From an uncultured Chloroflexota bacterium (GTDB taxonomy: Bacteria > Chloroflexota > Dehalococcoidia > CAUJGQ01), in contig CALFMN010000250.1 in assembly GCA_937879875.1 (NCBI GenBank), positions 1-9,285 of the forward strand: a stretch of 9,285 bases of DNA. Reading direction: 5' to 3'. Below the pieces are notes generated by a model. It did not search any database. It was not told the origin of the DNA and saw only the letters and a program-made list of their open reading frames with translations. The position numbers were made by a program, and so were the translations under genes. Position 1 is the first letter of the stretch. Each line of letters opens with the position of its first letter. Shown piece after piece: positions 1 to 5,947 of this stretch.

Positions 1-4
1 GGCT

Positions 5-1174
5 TCAGCTCTTCGCGCAGGCGCTGGCGAGGCTGCTGATCGCCACGGTGCGGCGGCCCTGATCTTCGGGACCGATGAAGCCGTTGGTGCAGTAGCCGAC
101 CGAGATGCCCGTCTCCGGGTCGCCCCAGCCGACCTGGCCGCCGGCGCCGCCGTGCCCGAAGGCCTTTGGCGATACGTTGCGGCCGAAGCCGCGTTCGTGC
201 GCATGGCCGTCGCTGTTGGCCACGATGATTGAGAGGCCGCGGCTCACCGGCAGGCCGGTCAGCGGGTCGGTGTAGCGGCCGAGCGTGCGCACCTCGGTGG
301 CGAAGGCGATCGTCTCTGGTTTCATGATGCGCTTGCCGGTTGCCGTTTCGCCGCCATTGATCAGCGGCTGGTAGAAGAGCGCGAGCTGACCCGCCGTGGC
401 GATGCCGCCGCCGCCCGGCACGCCGACCTCGCGATTGTCCGGCTTGTTGAAGTTCAGGATCGCATCGGGCGTCACCTCGCCCCAGCCGCCTGGCGGCGGC
501 GTGGGTGGCACGACATGCAGCACGTCGGCCACCCGGCTGTTCAGGTCGCGCGGCAGACCGACGTACAGCTCGTCCAGCCCCATCGGGTCGAGGATGCGAT
601 CGCGCAGGAAGCGGTGATACTCGACGCCGGTGCGCCGCTCGATGATCTCCACCAGCACCCAGTGCGCCGAGGTCGCATGGTACTGGAACTGGCTGCCCGG
701 CTCCCAGTTCAGCCGCCAGCGCGAGAAGGCCGCCAGCCGGCCCTCGCGCGTCTCCCACTGGCCGGGGCCGAGCGGCGCCAGCGGAAAGCCGCCGGTGTGC
801 AGCAGCACCTGCTCGACCGTAATCACGTCCTTGCCGTTCGTCGCGAACTCGGGGATGATCTCCGCCACGCGCTCGTCCAGCCGCAGCAGATCGTCCTCGA
901 ACAATGTCCACACGGCGGCGGCCACGATCGCCTTGGTGCAGGAGAAGATCGTGAACAGCGTCTGATCGGTCGCCGGACGCATCGCGCCGCCCTGTACAGC
1001 CTGGCCAAACGTGCGCATGCCGGCAAGGCGGCCGTGCCGCGCCACGGCGACCTGCGCGCTCGGCAGCACGCCCTCGTCCACATCGCGCTTCGCCCGTGCG
1101 AACAGCGCCTCCAGCTTCTCGCTGTCGACGCCAACATCCTCCGGCTTCGTGGCAACCAGACTCTCGGCAACCAT
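5..1174 (-). CDS. Serine hydrolase, beta-lactamase family (class C / EstB-like)
   Basis: A 389-aa protein of the serine beta-lactamase/esterase fold (Pfam Beta-lactamase family), which hydrolyses esters, amides or peptides; the real substrate cannot be read from the sequence. Visible motifs are S-C-T-K (S78, K81), the SxxK nucleophile box; Y165-H-A after GSQFQ, in the place of the usual YxN/YxS box; PGGGGIATA (253-261); and H341-G-G-A-G-G, the KTG-equivalent strand. No signal peptide or membrane segment is obvious, so it is probably cytoplasmic. I chose the ATG at 1174: it has GAGAGGAG seven bases upstream and a TACAAT box before that. A longer reading from a GTG at 1240 would begin inside the neighbouring transposon end, so it is unlikely to be ancestral. 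Length fits the family. The asparagine missing from YxN suggests an esterase-like member rather than a true beta-lactamase. Family confident, activity unknown. Confidence 0.88.
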   Translation of the reverse strand: MVAESLVATKPEDVGVDSEKLEALFARAKRDVDEGVLPSAQVAVARHGRLAGMRTFGQAVQGGAMRPATDQTLFTIFSCTKAIVAAAVWTLFEDDLLRLDERVAEIIPEFATNGKDVITVEQVLLHTGGFPLAPLGPGQWETREGRLAAFSRWRLNWEPGSQFQYHATSAHWVLVEIIERRTGVEYHRFLRDRILDPMGLDELYVGLPRDLNSRVADVLHVVPPTPPPGGWGEVTPDAILNFNKPDNREVGVPGGGGIATAGQLALFYQPLINGGETATGKRIMKPETIAFATEVRTLGRYTDPLTGLPVSRGLSIIVANSDGHAHERGFGRNVSPKAFGHGGAGGQVGWGDPETGISVGYCTNGFIGPEDQGRRTVAISSLASACAKS

Positions 1175-1213
1175 GGGCTCGCTCCTCTCGCTCACGTCAA
1201 CGTCAGCGACGGC

Positions 1214-1240
1214 ATTGTAGCGCGTGGCCTCACCTGTCAC
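1214..1240 (-). promoter_or_regulatory. Candidate promoter of the serine hydrolase, possibly transposon-hybrid
   Basis: On the minus strand a TACAAT hexamer (1219-1214) lies 39 bases upstream of the hydrolase ATG, a good -10 candidate. Fifteen bases upstream of it is GTGACA (1240-1235), the outermost six bases of the transposon's left end, matching five of six positions of the TTGACA -35 consensus. The 15-bp spacing is shorter than the usual 16-18 bp. The original upstream sequence (the GC-rich hairpin now at 5811-5845) offers no better -35. The hexamers are seen; promoter function is inferred. Confidence 0.4.
1226..1234. repeat. Target-site duplication, left copy (GGCCTCACC)
   Basis: The nine bases GGCCTCACC directly abut the left transposon end and are repeated exactly at 5802-5810, directly abutting the right end. 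The match stops at both sides (T against A outside, T against C inside). A 9-bp exact direct repeat placed precisely at both inverted-repeat termini is best explained as duplication of the target on insertion. Confidence 0.88.
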
Positions 1241-1284
1241 TTTCAGCGCTACGTGGCGGCGAATCTTCAGCGCTATTTGGCGTA
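1235..1284 (+). repeat. Left terminal inverted repeat with transposase-binding repeats
   Basis: Starts TGTCACTTTCAGCGC. It contains two 17-bp direct repeats 24 bp apart: TTCAGCGCTACGTGGCG (1242-1258) and TTCAGCGCTATTTGGCG (1266-1282). A degenerate third copy ending TTGGCG may lie at 1287-1303. By hand alignment about 35 of 50 positions match the right end in inverse orientation. Multiple short repeats at regular pitch are the usual binding sites for Mu/Tn7/Tn402-type transposases. Confidence 0.88.
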
Positions 1285-1324
1285 GTGAAGCGACCTGTTG
1301 GCGCAGCAGTTTGTATGCGAGGCG

Positions 1325-2200
1325 TTAGCGCTCTGCTGCGCTGGCCACGTGCGGCTTGCGGGCCCATGCTTGGATGCCGCGCTGGATGCGCAGCATCCCA
1401 CCCTGCTGCAGCACCTCGTCGCGCAGGCGCGCCCCGAGCGACGTGGGCGCAAGTGCGCTGGGAAGTTCGACACCCACCCGTGCGGTGGTGGACGCAATCA
1501 TTTGGACCTGTTGGCCGAGATACTCCCACCCAGGCCAGCTCGGCTCGGTGCCAATCGGAGCGTGCATCCACATCTGTGGCGCTGGCAGCCCTGCGTCGCG
1601 GAAGACCTGGTGCAGGCGGAGGCCCAACTGCCCGTCGACGCCCAACGCTTCCAGCGCCGGTAGCGCGTCCGCCAGAAACCACGCATTCAGTCGGTCGACC
1701 AGCTCGCTTCTCGGCGTCGCTTCTAGGAATGGCTCCCCCGCCAGGACCTCGCGGAAGGCCACCACACCGCCCGCCCGTACCGACCGGAGCAAGCTCCGCA
1801 GGGCGGCCGCGGGATCGGGGAGGTACATGAGCACCGCGCGGCCCACGAGCGCGTCAAACGGCTCCGGGCTCACGTAGGACCGTAGGTCCGCCTCCAGGAA
1901 AGCGACATTGTCCACGCCTGCGCGGCTGGCGCGGAGGCGGGCCGTGTCCAGCGCGCGTGGGCTGCTGTCGATGCCCAGCACGGTCCCGCTCGGTCCGACG
2001 AACTCACCGGCAAGGAAGGTGACGTCCCCTGCGCCGCAGCCGACATCGAGCACCAGCATGCCAGCGCTGAGGCCCGCTTGTTCGAACAGCCAGCGGGTTG
2101 GCTGGGTATGGAGCACGGCGGCCTGCATGGCCAGCCGTCGCATCTCTTCCTCAGACTGTGCGAGTGGATAGCGGGGTTGGGGTTCCTCTTCAGTAGCCAC
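1325..2200 (-). CDS. Class I SAM-dependent methyltransferase (transposon cargo)
   Basis: A 291-aa Rossmann-fold methyltransferase of the broad UbiE/Methyltransf_11/25 type. Motif I is LDVGCGAGD (51-59); the acidic end of strand 2 is G-I-D (D78), expected to bind the SAM ribose; motif II is EADL (103-106); and FDALVGRAVLMYLPDP (115-130) is the post-motif region. The remaining 130 residues form a substrate-specific C-terminal part that I cannot assign. The start is GTG at 2200, preceded at six bases by a near-perfect AAGGAGG. It is the only gene in the transposon without a mobility role and ends 90 bases from the left terminus, pointing towards that end, so it is cargo. Possible roles include small-molecule or antibiotic/toxin methylation, but no motif (such as the cysteines of ArsM) supports a specific one. 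Family sure, substrate unknown. Confidence 0.9.
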   Translation of the reverse strand: MATEEEPQPRYPLAQSEEEMRRLAMQAAVLHTQPTRWLFEQAGLSAGMLVLDVGCGAGDVTFLAGEFVGPSGTVLGIDSSPRALDTARLRASRAGVDNVAFLEADLRSYVSPEPFDALVGRAVLMYLPDPAAALRSLLRSVRAGGVVAFREVLAGEPFLEATPRSELVDRLNAWFLADALPALEALGVDGQLGLRLHQVFRDAGLPAPQMWMHAPIGTEPSWPGWEYLGQQVQMIASTTARVGVELPSALAPTSLGARLRDEVLQQGGMLRIQRGIQAWARKPHVASAAER

Positions 2201-2206
2201 GTTCGC

Positions 2207-2213
2207 CCTCCTT
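2207..2213 (-). promoter_or_regulatory. Strong ribosome binding site of the methyltransferase
   Basis: Reading on the minus strand, AAGGAGG ends six bases before the GTG start at 2200. It fixes a non-ATG start, and contrasts with the divergent recombinase gene, which has no recognisable ribosome binding site. Confidence 0.75.
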
Positions 2214-2292
2214 GCGCAGCCGAGACTCGTGCGTACGATACGGCCAGTGTCCGCCTGGTGGGACAGGACGCCACGGTACCGGAGCCGTTGTG

Positions 2293-2318
2293 CTCCACAG
2301 AGGGTCCCTTCTGTGGAG
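2293..2318. promoter_or_regulatory. 26-bp dyad: candidate recombinase core site (9-8-9) or operator
   Basis: CTCCACAGA (2293-2301) and TCTGTGGAG (2310-2318) are perfect 9-bp inverted arms around an 8-bp spacer GGGTCCCT. It lies in the divergent region between the methyltransferase and recombinase genes, with a TATACT box starting at the next base. Inverted arms of 9-13 bp with a 6-8 bp spacer are typical of tyrosine recombinase core sites (lox, dif, the TnpI IRS site), and such sites often sit beside the recombinase gene. An autoregulatory operator covering the -35 region is the main alternative. The dyad is seen; its function is inferred. Confidence 0.5.
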
Positions 2319-2324
2319 TATACT
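2319..2324 (+). promoter_or_regulatory. -10 box TATACT of the recombinase-transposase operon
   Basis: TATACT differs at one position from TATAAT. Its predicted start point (about seven bases downstream, near 2331) falls within two or three bases of the ATG at 2333, and no Shine-Dalgarno sequence fits between them. The transcript would therefore be leaderless. No -35 hexamer is recognisable: that region is occupied by the left arm of the dyad at 2293-2318. Confidence 0.5.
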
Positions 2325-2332
2325 AGACATCT

Positions 2333-3463
2333 ATGCCAAACCGTCAGGCACGAGCCCTTGCCAGTATCCCCGACAATTCACTTCACGAAAGGTCGGATGA
2401 GGTTCTGACCCTCGTCCAGGACCCGGTGCCAGCGACCGTCGACAGCCTCACCGTCTGGTCCGAACGCTACCAGCAACTCGCGGTCGCCGGTGTCCGCTCC
2501 GCCGAAGTCGCCAAGAAAATCGCGCTGCAACTGGGGCGCTTCATCGTCTTCTACCAGGACGCGTACGGGCATGACCGGGTCAGCACCTGTCTCAAGCGCG
2601 ATGTCGTCGCCTGGCAGCAGCACCTGACCGCTGACGCGCTTGCCCCGGCGACGGTGAACAATCATCTCGCCGCGCTCTCCACCTTCACCTCCTGCGGTCA
2701 CCATCCACGCCCCCCGCCTCTTTCCCTTTGGTGACCCCGCGAAAGGGGTCGGCGAACTGGGTCTGCCGCCGCTCGAACCACGCGCCCTCTCCGATGCGCA
2801 AGTGCGTTCGCTGAAAAGCCTCTGTGACCGCTTGCCTCGGCTCGCGGTCAAGAAAGGACGGCGCTGGCAGGGGAAGGATGCGAACGTCCACGCCCGCCGG
2901 CGCCCCTGGCGTGACCGGGCCATCGTCTTCGTGCTTCTCTCGACGGGCTTGCGGCGCGAGGAGTTGGTGACCCTCGACCTCGACCAGGTGCAACCCCACA
3001 CCGCCGCCGAACTCCGAGCTGCTCGCCGCGCGACCATTACCGGCGTCCAGGGCAAGGGCAAATCGCAGCGCACGGTGTTTCTCTCCGCTGATGCCAGGAC
3101 GGCGCTCGCGGACTACGTCGAGCACGAGCGCAGTGGGGACATAACGGAGGGTGCGACCGCGTTATTCCTCTCAGCGAAGGGACTGCCGGCTCGCTCGCTG
3201 GCCGCTTGTCGCCGCGGGCCATCAACCTCATCCTGGAGCAGCTTGGCCGCTGGCATGATGCCGAGGTCACGGAGCCCACGCGCCGGATTTCCCCGCTGCG
3301 GCCGCACGACCTGCGCCATACCTTCGCCTACCAGCTCGCTCGCACCACCGGCGCCGACGCCTATGAGCTGGAACGCCGGCTCGGCCACCGCTCCCAGCGC
3401 TACATCCAGCGCTACACCAACCCACCGGAAGCCGTCGCCGCCAGCTACATCGAGCGCTTCTGA
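2333..3463 (+). pseudogene. Tyrosine recombinase/integrase, disrupted by two frameshifts
   Basis: Phage-integrase family site-specific recombinase, about 376 aa when the frame is repaired. The N-terminal SAM-like core-binding domain runs from the ATG at 2333 to about 2694. There one surplus base moves the frame: dropping the C at 2695 restores T-S-W-V-T-I-H. The middle part carries the first catalytic arginine in STGLRREEL (codon 2952) and the lysine hairpin GKGKSQRT. Near 3186-3200 one base appears to be missing and the original frame resumes with S-P-R-A-I-N. It then holds HDLRH (from 3305), LGHRS (from 3380) and the nucleophile in IQRYTNP (codon 3413-3415). All catalytic residues survive, so inactivation is recent or the shifts are sequencing errors. 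The two shifts cancel, so the normal stop at 3461-3463 is kept, 13 bases before the transposase start. In this operon position Tn552 and Tn402 relatives use a serine resolvase. Confidence 0.82.
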
Positions 3464-3476
3464 CCAGGAGGCTGGG

Positions 3477-4934
3477 ATGAAGCCTGACGCACCCGCACTG
3501 ACGAGTTTCAGCGAACCGGCGCGAGCACGCGCCCTGGACCGCTTCACCCTCCTGCGACCATGCCTTGAAGACGGCGTTCCGCTTGCTCGCGTCGCCGCAC
3601 AGCACGGGATTCCGGTGCGTAGCGCCCGCCGCTGGCTGCGTGCCTACCGACGACAAGGACTCGTAGGCCTGGCGCGGCAACCACGCGCGGACCGGACCAG
3701 GCGCCAGTTCCCCGCGGAGCTCGTCGAGCTCATCGAGGGTCTGGCGTTGCGGAAGCCTGCGCCCAGCGCGGCTGCTATCCATCGCCGCGTCAGCACCGTG
3801 GCGCAGGAGCGGGGGTGGTCGTGCCCGAGCTATAGCACCGTCTACGGGGTTATCCAGCGGCTCGACCCCGCCGTGGTGACCCTGGCGCACGACGGGGCCA
3901 CCGCCTATCGGGAGACGTTTGACTTGCTGTACCGCCGCGAAGCGACCGCCCCCAACGAAATCTGGCAGGCCGACCACACGCCGTTGGACATCTGGGTCAA
4001 AGACGAGAAAGGCGTCCCGGTACGGCCATGGCTCACCGTCATCCTCGATGACTACAGCCGCGCGGTGGCGGCCTACCGCCTCAGTGTCGACGCGCCCTCG
4101 GCGTTGCAGACCGCCCTCACCCTGCGCGACGCCATCTGGCGCAAGAGCGACCCACGCTGGCACGTCTGCGGCATTCCGCAGACCTTCTACACGGACCACG
4201 GGAGCGACTTCACCTCCCAGCACCTGGAGCAGGTAGGCGCCGACCTCAAGATGGTGCTCGTGTTCTCTATGCCGGGGCGGCCACGGGGCCGTGGTCGCAT
4301 CGAGCGCTTCTTTCTCACCGTCAATCAGCTCTTCCTGAGCACCCTACCCGGCTATATCACGAGTGGCGCAGCGAAACCGGCGCCTGTGCTCACCCTCGTT
4401 GAGCTCGAGCACCGCCTGACGCGGTTCCTGCTCGACGACTACCACTACCGCGTGCATGGCGAGACGGGTGTCCCACCCCTGGAGCGCTGGGACGCAGGCG
4501 GCTTCCTGCCACACCTGCCCGAGTCGTTGGAGCAGCTCGACTTGCTCTTGCTCACGGTGGCCAAGACGCGTCTGGTCCAGCAGGACGGCATCCACTTCCA
4601 AGGCTTGCGCTACCTCGACCTCACCCTCGCGGCATACGTCCGGGAACCGGTCGTGATTCGCTATGACCCCAAGGACCTCGGCGAGATTCGCGTTTACCAT
4701 CAGGACCGCTTCCTCTGCCGGGCTATCTGCCAGGAACTGGCCGACCACACGATTGGCCTCAAGGAGATTGTGCGGGCCCGCACCCAGCGGCGTCGGCAAG
4801 TCGGCGACACGCTCAGGAAACGCTCGAAGGTCGTCGAACTGCTGCTCGCGAGCCACCCCGCTGAGCCTCCACCGGAACCACCACCGGACGTGCCACCGGC
4901 ACGACCACGGCTGAAGCGATATGCCAATGACTGA
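3477..4934 (+). CDS. DDE transposase, TnsB/TniA/Tn552 p480 type (Mu transposase C-terminal)
   Basis: A 485-aa retroviral-integrase-fold transposase that cuts and joins the transposon ends. An N-terminal helix-turn-helix (about 33-65, GVPLARVAAQHGIPVRSARRWL) probably reads the terminal repeats. The catalytic triad is visible: D166 in W-Q-A-D-H, D240 in Y-T-D-H-G and E276 in G-R-I-E-R-F-F, with 35 residues between the last two (DD35E). The segment SMPGRPRGRGRIERFF is typical of the Mu/IS481/TniA group. A beta-barrel-like Mu C-terminal domain follows (about 360-430), then a basic helix and a proline-rich tail (461-478), the usual place for contact with the ATPase. The start is ATG 3477 with AGGAGG five bases upstream. 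An open frame runs further upstream into the recombinase, but that stretch is out-of-frame sequence, not a fusion. The size matches Tn552 p480. Confidence 0.92.
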   Translation: MKPDAPALTSFSEPARARALDRFTLLRPCLEDGVPLARVAAQHGIPVRSARRWLRAYRRQGLVGLARQPRADRTRRQFPAELVELIEGLALRKPAPSAAAIHRRVSTVAQERGWSCPSYSTVYGVIQRLDPAVVTLAHDGATAYRETFDLLYRREATAPNEIWQADHTPLDIWVKDEKGVPVRPWLTVILDDYSRAVAAYRLSVDAPSALQTALTLRDAIWRKSDPRWHVCGIPQTFYTDHGSDFTSQHLEQVGADLKMVLVFSMPGRPRGRGRIERFFLTVNQLFLSTLPGYITSGAAKPAPVLTLVELEHRLTRFLLDDYHYRVHGETGVPPLERWDAGGFLPHLPESLEQLDLLLLTVAKTRLVQQDGIHFQGLRYLDLTLAAYVREPVVIRYDPKDLGEIRVYHQDRFLCRAICQELADHTIGLKEIVRARTQRRRQVGDTLRKRSKVVELLLASHPAEPPPEPPPDVPPARPRLKRYAND

Positions 4935-5748
4935 GCCGACCGTGACCGCCCCACCCTTCGTGGAGACCAAGGAATACCGTCGGTTCGCGGAATTTTGCGA
5001 CGCTTGCCGGCGCTACCGCTACATCGGGCTCTGCCAGGGTCCGCCGGGCGTGGGCAAAACGCTCTCGGGACGGCACTACGCCCGCTGGGAGGAGTTGGAG
5101 CCGGTCTTCCGGGAGCGGCGCATCTCGATGGAGCCGCCAGCACGACCGGAACTGGCCGACTGCCGGACCATCTTCTACACACCCTCGATGGTGACGACGC
5201 CGAAACGCCTGGACGGTGACCTGCACAAGACGCGTCGCGCCCTGCACTACACCGTCGAGGCCGCCCATCATGCCACCGAAGAGGACCCAGAATTCGACCG
5301 CTTCGATGACCGCTGGACCGAGTTGGTCATCGTCGATGAGGCGAACCGGCTGAAGTTTCCCACCCTCGAACAGCTCCGGGATGTCTATGACCACGGCAAG
5401 TTCGGGCTGGTGCTCGTCGGCATGCCGGGCATCGAGAAACGGCTCTCCCGCTACGCCCAGTTCTACTCACGCGTGGGCTTTGTGCATCAGTTCCGGCCGC
5501 TCAGTGAGGACGAGCTGCGGTTCCTGCTCGAACAGAAGTGGCAGGAGCTCGACATCCCGCTCGACCTAAGCACCTTCGACGACGTGGAGGCGATGACCGC
5601 CGTCATCCGTATCACCGGCGGCAACTTCCGGCTGCTGCAGCGACTCTTCGCGCAGGTCGCTCGCGTCCTCGACATAAACCATTTGAACCGTGTGACCAAG
5701 GAAGTGGTCGAGGCAGCCCGCGAGAGCTTGGTCATCGGGGCCGTCTGA
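4921..5748 (+). CDS. AAA+ ATPase, TnsC/TniB/Tn552 p271-type transposition regulator
   Basis: A 275-aa AAA+ ATPase expected to assemble on target DNA and activate the DDE transposase. Walker A is GPPGVGKT (40-47, K46); Walker B is ELVIVDEANRL (134-144, D139/E140); LVLVGMPG (163-170) is the sensor-1 strand; and GGNFRLLQRLF (233-243) is the C-terminal lid helix with a sensor-2-like arginine. Its ATG overlaps the transposase gene by 14 bases (8 if the second ATG at 4927 is used). There is no strong Shine-Dalgarno, so translational coupling is likely. The stop codon is 53 bases from the right end of the element. No TniQ gene follows, as in Tn552 and unlike Tn402/Tn5053, so this protein alone would have to handle target choice. 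Similar in size to Tn552 p271 and IS21 IstB; the pairing with this transposase favours TnsC/TniB. Confidence 0.9.
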   Translation: MPMTEPTVTAPPFVETKEYRRFAEFCDACRRYRYIGLCQGPPGVGKTLSGRHYARWEELEPVFRERRISMEPPARPELADCRTIFYTPSMVTTPKRLDGDLHKTRRALHYTVEAAHHATEEDPEFDRFDDRWTELVIVDEANRLKFPTLEQLRDVYDHGKFGLVLVGMPGIEKRLSRYAQFYSRVGFVHQFRPLSEDELRFLLEQKWQELDIPLDLSTFDDVEAMTAVIRITGGNFRLLQRLFAQVARVLDINHLNRVTKEVVEAARESLVIGAV

Positions 5749-5751
5749 GAT

Positions 5752-5801
5752 CGTGCCAACTACCGCTGAAGATTTGAGGACAGAAAGCGCTGAAGTTCAC
5801 A
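5752..5801 (-). repeat. Right terminal inverted repeat with transposase-binding repeats
   Basis: Reading inward on the minus strand it starts TGTGAACTTCAGCGC. It contains TTCAGCGCTTTCTGTCC (5794-5778) and TTCAGCGGTAGTTGGCA (5770-5754), again 24 bp apart and with the first copy seven bases from the terminus, exactly as on the left. The repeat begins three bases after the ATPase stop codon. The outermost bases read outward as TTCACA, one mismatch from a -35 hexamer. Confidence 0.88.
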
Positions 5802-5810
5802 GGCCTCACC
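5802..5810. repeat. Target-site duplication, right copy (GGCCTCACC)
   Basis: Exact copy of 1226-1234, abutting the right terminus. It continues directly into the CCCTGCCCCC hairpin repeat, so this side shows the native downstream sequence of the insertion target. Confidence 0.88.
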
Positions 5811-5812
5811 CC

Positions 5813-5845
5813 CTGCCCCCTCTCCATTTCATGGAGAGGGGGCAG
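5813..5845. repeat. Perfect 15-bp hairpin; REP-like intergenic repeat
   Basis: CTGCCCCCTCTCCAT (5813-5827) and ATGGAGAGGGGGCAG (5831-5845) are perfect complements around the 3-base loop TTC. Together with the preceding CCTCACC it resembles a dispersed intergenic repeat that I recall from Chloroflexota and other GC-rich genomes; the copy number cannot be checked here. In the pre-insertion arrangement it lay between divergent genes, where a transcription terminator would be unexpected, so a repetitive palindrome or a barrier between divergent promoters is more likely. The rest of the gap (5846-5936) shows no convincing promoter. Confidence 0.7.
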
Positions 5846-5947
5846 AATGTGAAAGGGGGAGATTTCGGTACGTTTGTTGAACCGGAGTTCCGATCTCGCG
5901 GGCGAGCGTGTGGCGCGGTACGCTGACGGCACAATCGGAGGTGTTTG

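Larger units (their letters stand above)
1235..5801 (+). mobile_element. Complete Tn552/Tn402-like transposon with tyrosine recombinase and methyltransferase cargo
   Basis: A 4,567-bp element bounded by imperfect inverted repeats (TGTCACTTTCAGCGC at left; TGTGAACTTCAGCGC reading in from the right) and flanked by a 9-bp direct repeat. Gene order: left end, methyltransferase (minus), divergent control region, tyrosine recombinase (frameshifted), DDE transposase, AAA+ ATPase, right end. The last stop codon is only 53 bases from the right terminus. The start TGTCA-(N)TTTCAG closely resembles, from memory, the Tn402/Tn5053 terminus. The 485/275-aa transposase/ATPase pair matches the sizes of Tn552 p480/p271. 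No TnsA-like nuclease and no TniQ/TnsD gene fit inside. Transposition by replicative cointegrate formation is therefore expected, with the recombinase as resolvase; this is inference from the family. Boundaries are highly certain, family placement fairly certain. Confidence 0.9.

Noticed and set aside
1175..1240. A longer serine hydrolase starting at GTG 1240.
   Set aside because: That start lies inside the transposon terminus and has no ribosome site; ATG 1174 has GAGAGGAG and a -10 box upstream.
2248..2265. TGTCC and GGACA arms around 8 bases, a possible second recombinase site.
   Set aside because: Five-base arms are easily found by chance and do not match the 9-bp arms at 2293-2318.
2802..4934. 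A continuous 710-codon frame that would fuse a recombinase part to the DDE transposase.
   Set aside because: Between about 3200 and 3476 this frame encodes Ser/Pro/Arg/Thr-rich out-of-frame sequence, while another frame there encodes the HxxR, GH and Tyr boxes. The transposase has its own AGGAGG and ATG at 3477.
1235..5801. A CRISPR-associated (Tn7-like, Cas12k-type) transposon.
   Set aside because: No Cas gene, no repeat-spacer array and no TniQ gene fit within the element.
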